Shown: piece after piece, positions 14,521 through 24,837 of the stretch
How the letters are laid out: each line of letters begins with the position of its first letter
Position numbering within the stretch: position 1 is the stretch's first letter
Assembly (NCBI GenBank): GCA_034670405.1
Contig: JAXDDX010000034.1
Coordinates: forward strand, 620,001-684,000
Direction: 5' to 3'
DNA: 64,000 bases
Origin: Hoplostethus atlanticus
Taxonomy: Eukaryota > Chordata > Actinopteri > Trachichthyiformes > Trachichthyidae
The notes under the pieces: model-generated
The model's input: only the letters and a program-made list of their open reading frames with translations
Told to the model about the DNA's origin: nothing
Databases searched by the model: none
Position numbers and translations under genes: made by a program

Positions 14521-17500
14521 TGTGTGGATTTAGTATACATGTATCCCATTATAAGCACGGTACCTCCACCTAATAAGCAAAAACTTATAATGAAATAGGA
14601 CTAGCTAATTAGGAATATAAATGTATAACATAAACAACAAGTAAAATTCTTTAACTAAAAAGTGCATTTATTAAAACAGTACTAATCGAATAGGGATTAT
14701 TTATGAGGAGAAAAAGGACCCCTGAGGTGAGTTTGAGCATCGGCCCATCGAGTCAGACATCACACGCAGATGAACAATGAACAGCGACCATGTAGCCTAC
14801 TGTCCTTCCATTCGCCAGAAATTTTCACGGCCTTCTCGTATATTCAATGCTGCTGTATATTCAGTGATTCAGTGCTGTTCTGGTGCTGTTGCTTTGGTAT
14901 GAATCTGTGAGATAACCACGCCCCATTTATAACAGATGGAAAAAAAAATAGCTGGGAAATGAATGTGGCATGAGGAAATAAAAGTCCCCTGAAATAAATA
15001 AATGTGGAATTATGAAATAAAAGTCCCCTGAAATAAATAAAAGTAGTCCTTTGAAAGACGTCTTTTTAAATAAAAACCTATTTATTTATTGAACTATGTT
15101 GACTCATTTATATATTTATATACACATTTATTTATATATTTATATATTTATTGCTTCATTTATTTATTTCAGGATTTATATTTATTTATTTCATAGGCAT
15201 ATTTATTTATGTATTTATGTATTTATTTATTTATTTAATATTGACTTAAATGGCATTCCAGTCGCTTTCGCCACCCACTCCCCGTGTGCCCCGGTTCCAG
15301 AGTGGTTACCATGGTTATACCTATGTTGATAATATTGTACCTATATAGGGTACAATATAGAGGGTTAAATGTAGATGATAGTGGATAACATATATTTCAA
15401 TTGTGTTCAGCAGAGTTCAACCTGTATTTCTTGTAGCTTTACCTTAGAGCAGAAGCTCCTTGATCCCACAGGAGTCCAGCCCTCAACACAGCTGGGAGGG
15501 GAATGAATTGGTGGGACAGGAGCTAAAACTACCCCCTCGGCCAAGTGCTTGCAGATGTATTTCTCCCTGTTGGTGCAGGGCAGCACATCCCACAGTCCAG
15601 CAAAAATCCCAGTTGTCATGGCAACACAGCCCTGCTGGAGGCCTTGTAGTGTTGAGGTAACAATTGTAAAATGTAAATTGTAAAGCCTCTGTTTATACAA
15701 TACCTTATGAATGGAATTTCCAATTTCTTCATACCTGGCATTTCAGCATTCCAATGAGTAAAGCTCACTGAGTTTGCGTTGGTCCACACATAGTCATCAA
15801 TGTTTTTCTTGTTTGAGAGCCCTAGCCAGAAGTGTTTCTCTGGTCTGAACCCCACCAAGCTGACAAGGAAGGCATTATCCACCCTGGAAAGAATTGTTGG
15901 TCTCATTGAATAATGTAAAATAGTGTAGAGAAAACATATTTTTTTCAAAATTATATTTGTAAATCCCAGTAAATCCGAATGCCTTTACACTTGAGGTCTA
16001 GTAATTGATCAATGATTTGGAGTAAAAAATAAAGGTTCTTACCCATTTGAAACATCAGCCAAGTAAGAGTCTGAGCTCTTGCAATCATCTTTGGCTTCAT
16101 CAAATGTCTTTGTCTCTGGCCCTACGAAGTAGCAGTAGGAGCCATGCCTTTTCCATCCCTGGAATGTAGGAAAACACAACACAGCTTGTGTAGACTTGTG
16201 TAGGAGGGAATAAGTTCTATTGATGTTGTTGCAATTCCTGCTTGTAGCCGATAGATCGATATAGGTCGATAAAGATCATAGATTACTCAATGCATATTTA
16301 AAATAGTAACTGTTTTGTCAACAGATGGGTTACAGCTTGTAGATTTGGAATATTTACCTCAATATATCATTCTCAAATGTATTCTGATAGCACAGTATTA
16401 ATTCTATGTGATTCTGTGTTTCCCCGGATATGAATTTCTTGTGATTTTATTGTGCAGGATCAATTTACGGCACAAAGGAGGTGAATTGTGAATTTAGTTT
16501 TTTTTAGATGGTGGAACACATCATTTTAGAATGAAACACATATGGAACATCTACAAGTGTGTAGCTCCATATAAGACACCTGACTGCTTTTGTAATCAAA
16601 AGTAATTTCACTCACAGGCTTGCAGCCTACATTCAGCTCCACCTCATCTCCAGAAGGTTTGGAGACACTCATCTTCATACAGATAAAGCCATGTTTCTCC
16701 TCACACAGTCCGTCAGCCCAGTTCCCTTTCTGCAAGAGAAAAGTATCATAAAATGCTTGTATATGTGAAGATTGGATGGACATGCTACAGTCAATGTATG
16801 TTAAAGTCAAAAGTCAGCATTGAACCTGTACACCTCAAACATACTTATACATATATATTCATGAACACTGCATTAAACATGACAACAAGTCAATTTCACT
16901 GCTTCACTTTTTGATTGTAGTTACTTGCTGGTAAAGCAGTTGATTATTTGTCATTGGGAAAATGAATGGGATTTTCTGGGGAATGAATACAACCAGGCAT
17001 GCTAGCTGTCTCTTCACCTACCAGTGGGTGTATGATGTGTGCAGATATATACAAGTAGTTTATATGTGCACCATATTTACGTGGTGCTCCCTACCTCTCC
17101 CCTGATCAGAACACAGTGTTCTTGGATAGTAGAGACACTAGGCTTCCCAAACTCCCAGCTGGTGAAGGTGACAGTAGAGTGGTCGCTCCAGTCAAACAGC
17201 CCCTCTGTCGTCCTGTCATTCAGTCCAATCCACAGCTCGTCATTGGTTGCTGCAGACATGGACGGAGGAAAATGCACATTGTTCATTCGCTATTCACATA
17301 TTTATTGATTTGTGAATAGTGAATGACAGACATTTGCACACTGTTCATGGTGGTTTTCTAAGGCTTTGGGTATGGGGCTATTTAACCTTCACCTGAATAG
17401 CTATTAGTAAGTAAATTAACTTTAATAGGTAAGGTTTTTACTGCCCCATAGCACAAACTACCATTATATACCTGCAGGGATTGATAGGGTTTCTTGATTT

Positions 17501-20500
17501 TTGGCTTTAAAACCTCACTGTCTGGCTTGTATTCGTAAATCTCCCCATGCTTTGGAATTTCAAGACACTCAATCTTCTCACCCCCACATACTCCCCACAC
17601 CTTCCTATCTTCACATATTTTCAACTGATCAATGATGGGGGATTGCTGCTATGAAGGCTACAAAGGCTAAAAAGCCTTGTTCTCAAGGCTCAGTATAGCT
17701 CATCATAAGTTATTCTTACAACAAACACAGATAACACCCTTCCAAGCCCCTAAGCTTGTGTGGAAGCTGGAACGGCAATGTATGTGTTTACAGGCCACAG
17801 GTTTATTGTTGTTATGGATGATTAACCTGAAGTTTATCACAGTGCTATTCATAAAGCTAAGAAAACAAAATCTATTCAACACTACTCAACACGGCGCTAC
17901 TCAACGCCAACTGAGTCAAATAATTTCAGACGAGTTGACCTGGTATTCATCCCTGTGATAGTGTAACAGAAGACCTAATGAGTTTTTCCCATTGCTTTTG
18001 GATTCGTCCCACTGTGTCCCCGGCACACAAAAACAAACCAACCTACACTGATCAGAGTTGATTGATAAGTTGCTTTTGTCTACTTTCTTCATGTACCGTA
18101 TCCAAGTTGAGAGATGACAAAGCTTTGGTCCTCTACATTGTGGATGCTCGCCAGATCCCCTCCTTCCTTACGGCATTCACTTTGAGCCTCAGACCATGTT
18201 TTCTGAGCACGATGAAGATGGAAGCAGTGACCATTGTAGGGGATCCAAGGGCTTGAACAAAACCCTGTCTCAACTGATCATAAAAAGAATGGAGAAATGA
18301 GATCTGATGAGACTGGTATCATACTGTGAAAGTGTTATACCAAGAAACAATACAATAACATAGTAAACAGAGGAGGGCAGAACATGGAATAGAATAGAAA
18401 AGATCATTTTTTGTACCATGAACAGGAGGTGGTGAGGCCCCTGGTTTATAGCAGATGTACCCCAACTTCTTGGAGCAGAGTAAACTTTGCCAGTAGTACT
18501 GCAATCCAGAATTGACAAATGCACAGTTGTGTCCTGGATCAGGAAGTGGATGTCCTAAAACAAGATGATGACTTAACTTGAGGTTCCTACTCAGTGATGG
18601 ACGGTAACGCATTATTCAGTTACTCAGTAACGCGTTACAATAATGTCATTACTGTCGTCAGTAACGAGTTGTGTAACAAATTATTATTTCAATTTCAGTA
18701 ATATTACAGTTACCAATTAGAGGAATAAATTGTTACAACGTTACTTTTGTTACTACCCATGCATATCACATTTAAGTTTAAAAAGCTAACAATCATCATA
18801 ACTAAAGGACACAACTCATTGATATCAAGTCCGAAATGATTTAATTATGCTCGTGCACCACATGCTGCGCTAGCTAGCATGAAAATGATAAATTAAATAA
18901 TTTCGGACTTGATATCAATGAGTTGTAGTATTGAGACATCTAGCATTTGAGATCACGGAGGCAATTGTTTAAAATGTCCAAACGTACCAGAATCCCATCT
19001 CAGATAACGGAAGGGCCTCCCATCAGACCACTGCCAGCCATGTTCATGGTCCAGGATGAGCCCAATCCAAAGCTGATAGTTATCTGTACCCAATAACGCT
19101 GTGCGTGTGTGTGTGTGACAGAAGCAATATGAAAGAAAATAAAATTCATGAATTTTTCCCTCAGACCATTTAAATGGTTGTTCGTAAAGCACAAAGCATA
19201 ATAGCCAGCTTAATCATTGCATAACAGAATAGTATCCAAGGTCACATTCAATTTATTAATGCAAACAGTGCATTTATGATTGCATTTGATGCAATGTATT
19301 TATTATAAAAAGTTCAATTCCTATTGAGATATACACTAATTGAAAAAGTGCCTCCAAATCTTATAGGATGACAAATAGCACAAAATCGAAATAATTCGAA
19401 GTTTTAAGAGACAGTAGCAAACTTAAGTCCTTTGTTGATAAAAGAATATCATTTATATAATTTAGAAATATTGAATGATGAACTTAAATATAATAATAAA
19501 TAAAGTAAATGTTTTCCCCCCTAATTCAATACAATCAGTTAATTTTAGCAATACAAGCAGATATCCATGGGCGGTGGGGGGTATACCTGTGACGTAAGCC
19601 TGTTCATGGGGATCGGTGATACTGAGCAGGGAGGCACCTTGTTGTTTGCAGCTGGCTTGAGCTTGAGGCCAATTCAGAGCTGACTGTCTGTTTACCTGGT
19701 AAAATGCTCCTGTTATGGGGTTTTTCCTCCAGTGTTCTGTGGCTGGGAAGAATACAAACAGAAATATGGAAAAGCTTATTGCTCCATCATTAAAAACATG
19801 AACAATAATTTCTCTCTCTAACCTAAAATGTTACCTTTATACCTCCTTAGATTACATTACCTGTCAAATGACTACCTGTAAATTAGTGGAAGGTCAAAAC
19901 AATGCCTTAAGCTCCCTGAAGATACAAAAACTTGAAATGTGTGCTCAAGCTCACAACTGACTTGATTTCTCACTCAAGAAATAATGTGCACAAGGTAATG
20001 CATACTGTGTAAATATGCCTTCCACCAACTGTAATCAGGTCTTATAATTGTCAACGCATTACTCACAAGTAGTTGGGCAGAAGCCCCAGAGTTCATGATC
20101 GTATTTTGTTTCAATTGCACACCAAGGGCGCCTTGTTGAGGAGTCATATGTAGTGCAGTCTGCAAACCACATATCTTTGTACATAAAGGGAAACATGCAA
20201 GGCCTGCCAAAAGCATTTCCTTCAATGGTGTAAAGTTCTAAAAGGGAAGAAAAACAAGATACTTGGTGTGAGAATATTTTTACCTGCACTGATAAGCCCT
20301 TAAGAATATATCGTATGCCTCTACTCTACAATATGTGTTACTAAATACATACATTTCATACTGAAAAATAAATTTGTTTCATCTTCTCCATACCACTGAT
20401 TTCCAGAAATACACTGGAAAATCTAATGAGGAAGGTTATGTTCTATCATTTCAAATCATATAATTTTCATCATTCAGCCAAATGTTTCCAATTACATTTC

Positions 20501-21729
20501 ATGATTATGTGGTTCACATGAATACCAATACAATCAGTGTCAGTTGGTTACCTGCCTGCCCGAGGGGTGACATAGTCAAACAATATTAGCTTAAAGGACA
20601 CAACAAGATCCCACATTATTGACTCCAAGTTGTTTGTTTCATTCAGGTAGTTTCAAAGACTAGAGACTGGAGGCTAGGAGCATGGTCAGTTAATCACCTG
20701 AACTACAGTCCAGAATTCATAGCCACAAAGTTATGAATCAACAGAAGAAATATCTTGTATGAAATTGTAGGAAATTTTCTATTTTTGCAGAAAAATTACC
20801 AACTATTTTCCTTTAAAAAAAAAAAAGTACCTCATAATCTTAAAAACATATTTTCCAGTAGTGTCATTTCAGGGGTTAACAACTTCTTTTGACAATGTTA
20901 GTCCATCAAAAATGAACCTGTACCTCTGTATGTTCTTGTGCAAGCACCACTGGATGTCCCTGAAATTGTGATGTGGTTATTCGGTCCTACTTCTTTGGAG
21001 AGAACTACTGTGTCTTCTGCTTGGAGGTTGATGTAAATATCTTGGCCTTTGAGGGCAAGCAGGGTTTCATTCTTGCATTCCCACTTTTGGAGTTCACTGT
21101 TTTCGTCACAATCATAGAGGCTTATTTCACTGCCCACACTTTTCCCCTGGGCTCCCAGGCACTTCCTCAAGGAAGGAATGAAAAGTCGGTCACCAGTTGT
21201 CCAGCGCACCTCATAGCAAAGGGTTGATTTTTTCACCAAACAAAAACCAGTGGCCTTGTTAATGAGTGAGAATGGTGCATCTGTGGAGAAAGAGATGTTC
21301 AAGGAATCAGTGTAAAGAAACTCCACTCTCTAGTACAAAATTCTAGAGCTCTTCTCTCTTCAACGGGCTTGTTCTGTTTGACTGTGATAGAGTGCATAGG
21401 AAACCAGAGCATCCTTGGAGCAACTGTCAATACAGTCTATCATTGGTGATGTGTCAAGTCTAGCTCAAAAGCCTTGTAGTGATGGATATCAACTCACATT
21501 CACATTGAACTGAAATTTAATAAGCAAACAAAGTCATCCTAACACCATCCCACAGTAAAATCTAAATTTGAATCAGAATAACTTCAATCCTCATATACAG
21601 TGCAGAATATATTATACACAGTCGACTGTACAAGTCACACAAACAGAATTGATAGCATACCGTACCATTTGAAGCCAAACACTGGCATATTTGGATGAGC
21701 ACCACAAGAGCTGCAACAGTTATCCTCAT
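1..21729 (-). CDS. mrc1: Macrophage mannose receptor 1-like gene A, 3' end outside the window
   Basis: Multi-exon gene for a type I membrane endocytic C-type lectin receptor of the mannose receptor family. Exons read from the right: 21666-21729, 20924-21280, 20067-20237, 19587-19736, 18988-19098, 18417-18554, 18097-18264, 17095-17249, 16616-16729, 16043-16158, 15735-15883, 15443-15642, 13909-14024, 11813-11885, 11533-11686, 11176-11214, 10817-10980, 10600-10661, 9837-9937, 9570-9712, 7993-8098, 7175-7272, 7008-7037, 6047-6149, 910-1142, 117-282. All have AG/GT borders, and phases join without a break. Domain order is signal, cysteine-rich, FN2, then CTLD1-7; CTLD8, membrane helix and tail would lie left of position 1. 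The family binds and internalises mannosylated and sulphated glycoproteins in macrophages and sinusoidal endothelium; that role is inferred from domain order and from EPN/WND in CTLD4. MRC1 is preferred over MRC2, PLA2R1 or LY75 because CTLD4 has a complete sugar site. Exon edges were set by eye. Confidence 0.93.
117..1142 (-). CDS. mrc1: Gene A exons 25-26: CTLD7
   Basis: Exons 910-1142 (233 nt) and 117-282 (166 nt). Motifs are [54 protein letters not shown] and ACMQ. EPS replaces EPN. The donor at 116 ends the last gene A exon visible; CTLD8 and the tail must be left of the window. The same two exons are present in gene C at 63294-63526 and 62574-62739. Confidence 0.9.
3005..3226 (+). pseudogene. 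C2H2 zinc-finger exon, truncated
   Basis: About 73 residues from the ATG at 3005. First unit C-x2-C-x12-H-x4-H (CKYC ... HYKLKH); second unit C-x4-C with H-x4-H-type pair (CIYNDC ... HLLKH). It ends in a stop right after SDFVAK. The exon has its own acceptor at about 2955. It is on the opposite strand to gene A and inside its intron, so it is not part of the receptor. Confidence 0.45.
3594..4123 (+). mobile_element. Solo LTR of a Ty3/gypsy-type retrotransposon
   Basis: A 530-bp piece starting TGTCACGG and ending CCGTTACA, with a poly(A) signal (AATAAA) about 65 bases before its end. It is flanked by a perfect 5-bp target duplication CTGTC (3589-3593 and 4124-4128). No internal element sequence is present, so it is a solo LTR left by recombination. 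The intact duplication suggests a fairly young insertion. It sits inside the C2H2 repeat. Confidence 0.8.
6047..8098 (-). CDS. mrc1: Gene A exons 21-24: CTLD6 with a shortened loop exon
   Basis: Exons 7993-8098, 7175-7272, 7008-7037 and 6047-6149. Motifs are [61 protein letters not shown] and NGYIC. The third exon is only 30 nt ([10 protein letters not shown]) against 45 nt in gene B, an in-frame loss of five residues in the long loop where EPN-type motifs sit. Phases still join (0-0). Confidence 0.88.
8278..9422 (-). mobile_element. Tc1/mariner transposon, DD36E-like, inactive
   Basis: Terminal inverted repeats start CTCCGATCAGCCATAACATT and, at the right end, its complement (AATGTTGTGGCTGATCTGTG), flanked by TA on both sides. 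The minus strand codes pieces of a transposase: an N-terminal helix-turn-helix part (about 9092-9270), a middle part (8638-8991) and a catalytic part (8358-8888) with [10 protein letters not shown] and [11 protein letters not shown] count 36 residues between the second Asp and the Glu. The pieces lie in different frames, so at least two frameshifts have occurred. The element sits in gene A intron 20. Gene B has only a TA repeat there (42808-42834), so it arrived after the genes separated. Confidence 0.9.
9570..10980 (-). CDS. mrc1: Gene A exons 17-20: CTLD5
   Basis: Exons 10817-10980, 10600-10661, 9837-9937 and 9570-9712. Motifs are [60 protein letters not shown], and FWHDYNCG. In the sugar site KPD replaces EPN and WHD replaces WND, so calcium binding is doubtful. 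The last exon also starts CTLD6 (GGCPLNWS) after a threonine/proline-rich linker. A CA repeat lies just upstream of the exon 18 acceptor. Confidence 0.9.
11176..14024 (-). CDS. mrc1: Gene A exons 13-16: CTLD4 with complete mannose site, plus linker
   Basis: Exons 13909-14024, 11813-11885, 11533-11686 and the 39-nt linker exon 11176-11214. This is the only domain read here with the full calcium and mannose ligand set: GEPNN followed by an acidic residue (NNVE) and SWNDVHC (the WND Asn codon is at 11582-11584). In mammals CTLD4 is the main sugar-binding domain. The linker exon codes [13 protein letters not shown], a proline-rich spacer with one potential N-glycosylation site. Confidence 0.93.
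12582..13660. mobile_element. Unclassified teleost repeat in gene A intron 13
   Basis: The stretch from about TTCAAACCCCGAAGGGGTAG to GTCCTAGCGGCCTTGCTTAC is absent from the same intron of gene B, which instead has unrelated sequence at 46690-46910. It contains TTATTATTATTCTTCTTCCG, a word I associate with high-copy fish repeats, and short palindromes (CCCCGAAGGGG; TTGCTTCAGCAAGCAA). No convincing protein or terminal repeat was found. Confidence 0.4.
14345..15367. repeat. AT-rich insert in gene A intron 12
   Basis: Present in gene A only; gene B passes directly from GTATATTTTTGTA to GATGATG at the matching point. It contains a GT repeat (about 14478-14528), TAAATAAA-type runs near 14980-15080 and TTTATTTA-type runs near 15110-15240, partly in inverted order. 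No coding region was recognised. Confidence 0.5.
15443..16158 (-). CDS. mrc1: Gene A exons 10-12: CTLD3
   Basis: Exons 16043-16158, 15735-15883 and 15443-15642. Motifs are [60 protein letters not shown] and KYICK, followed by the start of CTLD4 ([12 protein letters not shown]). The acceptor of exon 12 at 15642/15643 was chosen by phase: it gives Gly-Leu-Gln-Gln-Gly-Cys, while the nearby CAG would shift the frame. Confidence 0.9.
16616..18264 (-). CDS. mrc1: Gene A exons 7-9: CTLD2
   Basis: Exons 18097-18264, 17095-17249 and 16616-16729. Visible pieces are [72 protein letters not shown] stands where WND would be, and GKPS replaces EPN, so the sugar site is not canonical. Exon 8 ends in phase 0 and exon 9 keeps phase 0. 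An open stretch in intron 7 (17382-17624) is not an exon, because exons 7 and 8 join in phase without it. Confidence 0.9.
18417..19736 (-). CDS. mrc1: Gene A exons 4-6: CTLD1
   Basis: Three exons (19587-19736, 18988-19098, 18417-18554; 150, 111 and 138 nt, all phase 1-1) code one C-type lectin-like domain: [39 protein letters not shown] and GYICYK. There is no EPN or WND motif, so no calcium-dependent sugar binding is expected, as is usual for CTLD1. Intron 5 carries an old TE-like repeat and a hairpin (see findings). Confidence 0.92.
18590..18960. repeat. Dispersed repeat with TAACGCGTTAC words in intron 5, shared by genes A and B
   Basis: The piece beginning CAGTGATGGACGGTAACGC, with repeated GTAACGCGTTACA, is typical of hAT-like nonautonomous fish repeats (from memory). 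It lies at the same place in gene B (about 52865-53190), so it was inserted before the tandem duplication. In gene A it ends in a 37-bp inverted repeat. Confidence 0.5.
20067..20237 (-). CDS. mrc1: Gene A exon 3: fibronectin type II domain
   Basis: A 171-nt phase 1-1 exon with the hallmarks of an FN2 module: [18 protein letters not shown], then RRPWCAIE and WGFCP, with four conserved cysteines. FN2 in this family binds collagen. Mannose receptors have exactly one FN2 between the cysteine-rich domain and CTLD1, as here. Confidence 0.95.
20924..21280 (-). CDS. mrc1: Gene A exon 2: ricin-like cysteine-rich domain
   Basis: A 357-nt exon coding about 119 residues with the beta-trefoil pattern of the mannose receptor N-terminal domain: a GFCLV strand, a RWTTGDRLF turn, a KCLGAQG repeat, LYDCDE and QKWEC. 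In mammals this domain binds sulphated GalNAc. The acceptor is a clear TTTCTCCACAG. No stops, and the length is identical to gene B. Confidence 0.92.
21666..21729 (-). CDS. mrc1: Gene A exon 1: signal peptide
   Basis: The chosen start at 21727-21729 gives MRIT followed by a hydrophobic core ([10 protein letters not shown]) and a small-residue cleavage area before the cysteine-rich domain. The donor at 21665 leaves phase 1, which joins the next exon as Asp-Ala-Pro-Phe. In-frame upstream ATGs exist, but they would put basic residues ahead of a longer leader; the innermost ATG makes a normal signal sequence. The same exon length (64 nt) is seen in gene B. Confidence 0.85.
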
Positions 21730-21846
21730 GATGGATATTCTTCTGATGTGTCTGACACCAGCAGACATTGTCCATGCAATGCCAGCAGAGGACTTAGTTA
21801 TGAGCATGACAATGAAAAGGAGGCAATCTTAATAACATTGACACAC

Positions 21847-22425
21847 ATTACATTACAGTCATTTAGCAGACGCTTTTATCCAAAGCGACTTCCTGCCGGC
21901 TGCCATCAGACTTTTTAACGCCTAACCTCCCCCTCTACAGGTTAGGGTTAGAGGACCGAGGACAACTCAACTGAAGACCTCACCACTTAACACCTAGCAC
22001 CCTACACTTCATTCCCTTTCACATTTCATTCATTCCCTACCCCACACTTTAGACACTTTAGCCACTTCATTCCCCTTTCATATTCAGTCCCTCATTCCCA
22101 TTCTTTAATTCTGTATACTGGTACCATCCATCCATTCGCTCTGCTATCTATAAGTTGTATATCTATCTATCTATCTATCAATCAATCAATCAAAAGTGCA
22201 TTCAACATAGGTAGGCAAGAGAGAAATCGTAAGTGCATTTCCTTCCTAAACAAGCATCAGAGGATAACCAGTGCTAAGATAAAAGTGCAATAAGTTAGCT
22301 ACCTACTTTTTAATGAAACAAATGAGACAAATAAGTGAAGCAAATAAACAAGAGCTAATAAACAAGAGCTAAGACAAATAAGTAAAGACAAATAAGCAAG
22401 TGCTAAGAGGAAGGGTCAATAAGTG
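21847..22425. mobile_element. Nested SINE-like and LINE-end insertion just upstream of gene A
   Basis: The outer repeat starts with ATTACAGTCATTTAGCAGAC followed by GCTTTTATCCAAAGCGACTT, a very common fish repeat tail, and resumes at about 22195 with AGTGCATTCAACATAGGTAG. Between them (about 21892-22192) lies a piece starting CCTGCCGGCTGCCATCAGAC, like a LINE 3' end, closing with TATC and AATC microsatellites. Gene B lacks all of this at the matching place (56100). It lies roughly 120 bases upstream of the gene A start codon. Confidence 0.6.
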
Positions 22426-22623
22426 TGTCAAGTGTCAGATTGACACAATTCATCATTTTTCTTCCGATGAAAAGGGTGGGACAAATTACACATCACTTTT
22501 TTGTAAACCAAATGCTGATATTTGCAGAAGTAGCTGTTACTGTGGTGGATTTTTCTTCACGCAATCTGAGACCACACACGTTATAAAATTTAGACTAAAC
22601 TTTAGGTTGATACCTTAAGTAAA

Positions 22624-24166
22624 TGAAGAGAGGAGAGCGAAGTCTTCAGTCCACATTAGATTTATTGCATCCATCAAAGAATACAACAAACCGAGCTGTA
22701 TCGAGCACAACTAACTTTACTAAAACATACACACATTTTTATACACTTTTCGAACCTCAGTATGCGTCATTGGGTGTTTTCCATCTCCTTTTTCAGTGAG
22801 GGCTGGCCGTTATTTGTCCATCTTAAAACCCAATTGGTTCATCCCTTATTATATATTATAATTTTCTAATTACCATGCGCATTATCCATGCGGATGATGT
22901 AGTCCTGATGGCTGCATCGAGCTGTGAACTCCAGCACGCGCTGGGGCGGTTTGCAGCTGAGTGTGAAGCGGCCGGGATGAGAGTCAGCACCTCCAAGTCT
23001 GAGGCCATGGTGCTCTGCAGGACAGCGGTGGATTGTCCCCTCCGGGTGGGGAGTGAGTCTTTGCCCCAAGTGAAGGAGTTCAAGTATCTCGGGGTCTTGT
23101 TCACGAGTGAGGGTAAAATGGAGCGTGAGATTGACAGGCGGATCGGTGCAGCGAGTGCAGTTTTGCGGTCGTTGTACCGGACTGTTGTGGTGAAGAGGGA
23201 GCTGAGCCTGAAGGCGAAGCTCTCAATTTACCAGGCAATCTTTGTTCCAACCCTCACCTATGGCCACGAGCTCTGGGTAGTGACCGAAAGGACAAGATCG
23301 CAAATACAAGCGGCCGAAAATGAGTTTCCTTCGTAGGATATCTGGACTCACCCTTAGGGATAGGGTGAGGAGCTCGGATGTCCGGGGGGGACTCGGAGTA
23401 GAGCCGCTGCTCCTTCGCGTGGAGAGGAGCCAGTTGAGGTGGTTCGGGCATCTGGTTAGGATGCCTCCAGGACGCCTCCCTGTGGAGGTATTCAGGGCAC
23501 GTCCAGTGGGGAGGAGGCCTCGGGGCAGACCCAGGACCCGGTGGAGGGATTATATATCCTGCCTGGCCTGGGAATGCCTTGGGATCCCCCAGCATGAGCT
23601 GGTGACTGTGGCTGGGGAAAGGGATGTCTGGGACACTCTGCTGAGCCTGCTGCCACCGCGACCCGGATCCGGATAAGCGGTCGAAAATGGATGGATGGAT
23701 GGATGGATTTTCTAATTACCATGTATAATCAGCCCCCCCAGTACATGACCGTTTCCGTCACATACTCTACAAGTTATCGTGACCAGGTTTTAGGACAAGG
23801 GGTTTCCCAGGGCCGCACACTGAGTCTCCCTCCCTGTTTCCGTATCCTGCTGCACACACACCAACCATTTATTTTCCGCACAGCTGCACAGATAAGGTAT
23901 GTTTTGTCCTCCCATAGTGGTGACCCTCAACTTTAGGTTACGTGAAACAGCATCTTTCAGCATATTCTAGCATATTCTCAGAAACAGTGTTTTACAACAT
24001 TTTCCCAGAAACAGGGTTGTTTATCTTGGCACGTGTTGTTGTTCATAACATCTTTAGCTAAATCCTCCCTTTTCGGCCTTGGTTAGAGTTTCATCCTGTC
24101 CCAGTACTTTTCCCCTGCACTACTTCCTTGACCACCGATATGTTTCCTCAACTTACAATGTCACAC
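22624..24166 (-). mobile_element. Possible LTR fragment interrupted by a LINE
   Basis: Read on the minus strand, the stretch starts near TGTGACATTG and ends GAAGACTTCGCTCTCCTCTC followed by TTCA, with AATAAA about 45 bases before that end, as expected for an LTR. A Rex3-type LINE end (22878-23706) splits it. No target duplication was found and no internal genes are attached. The sequence is absent from the B-C spacer. Confidence 0.35.
22878..23706 (+). mobile_element. 5'-truncated non-LTR retrotransposon (Rex3/RTE-type)
   Basis: The element starts within the reverse transcriptase active-site region (IIHADDVVLMA) and continues through the thumb region to a conserved C-terminal block (RSSDVRGGLGVEPLLL, LRWFGHLVRM, RRPRGRPRTRW, ERDVWDTLL), then a stop and a GATG tail. 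It has a 17-bp target duplication ATTTTCTAATTACCATG (22861-22877 and 23707-23723), which proves a complete insertion event. There is one frameshift near 23320. The catalytic box reads HADD rather than YADD. Assignment to Rex3/RTE rests on the GATG tail and remembered protein words. Confidence 0.85.
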
Positions 24167-24837
24167 ATGAATAAAAAGCAAACTGATTAAACGCATAAAT
24201 CAATCCCTGAAGTAAATGAGAACATACCTTGATCAGTGGTTTAACTGTATTATATATTGAAAATATAACCATGCTTTATATTAATTTAGTTGTTACTACA
24301 TTCCTAAAACTACATGAAAATATAGTGAGTATTGGTTGAATCATAGTCTAACTGTAGTTACATGTCAAAAAATCTCACATTACTGTATAACCATACTGTT
24401 TGGTCACACTGAGGCTGTGAAAATATTCTCTATTCACAAAGTCCACCTCATGTTCCCCATGGTGATGAGAATATTGATGCAATCTATTGTACTAATCATT
24501 CATGGGAATCCTGTGAAAGGATTTCAGAATTTCATTCATTATTGATCACTATAGTGAGCTAATGCTACTTGATAGAAGCCTGTTTTATGACCAGAGTGGT
24601 CAAATGGCATGGGAACGCTACAAACACTCACAAAGAGCGAGAAAAATGAGGGACAAAGCTTGTTTTGCACCTTCTTTAACATAATTGATGCATCAACTGA
24701 AGGCTCCAGGTCTACCCAGAGACCTTGCTCGGGTTCGTCCTCATCACTAACCCCTTGGTGTCACACAGGATTGGTCTGGGGAGGGGCAGGGCACAGGTTT
24801 CGAGGAAAAAGTTTTAGCATAGACCGGTGTACTTGCC

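Noticed and set aside
17382-17624. Open 80-codon stretch in gene A intron 7 with a good-looking donor (CTGCAG|GTATAT)
   Set aside because: Exons 7 and 8 join in phase without it, it is not lectin-like, and the gene B counterpart (51735-51880) has a 5-nt insertion that breaks the frame.
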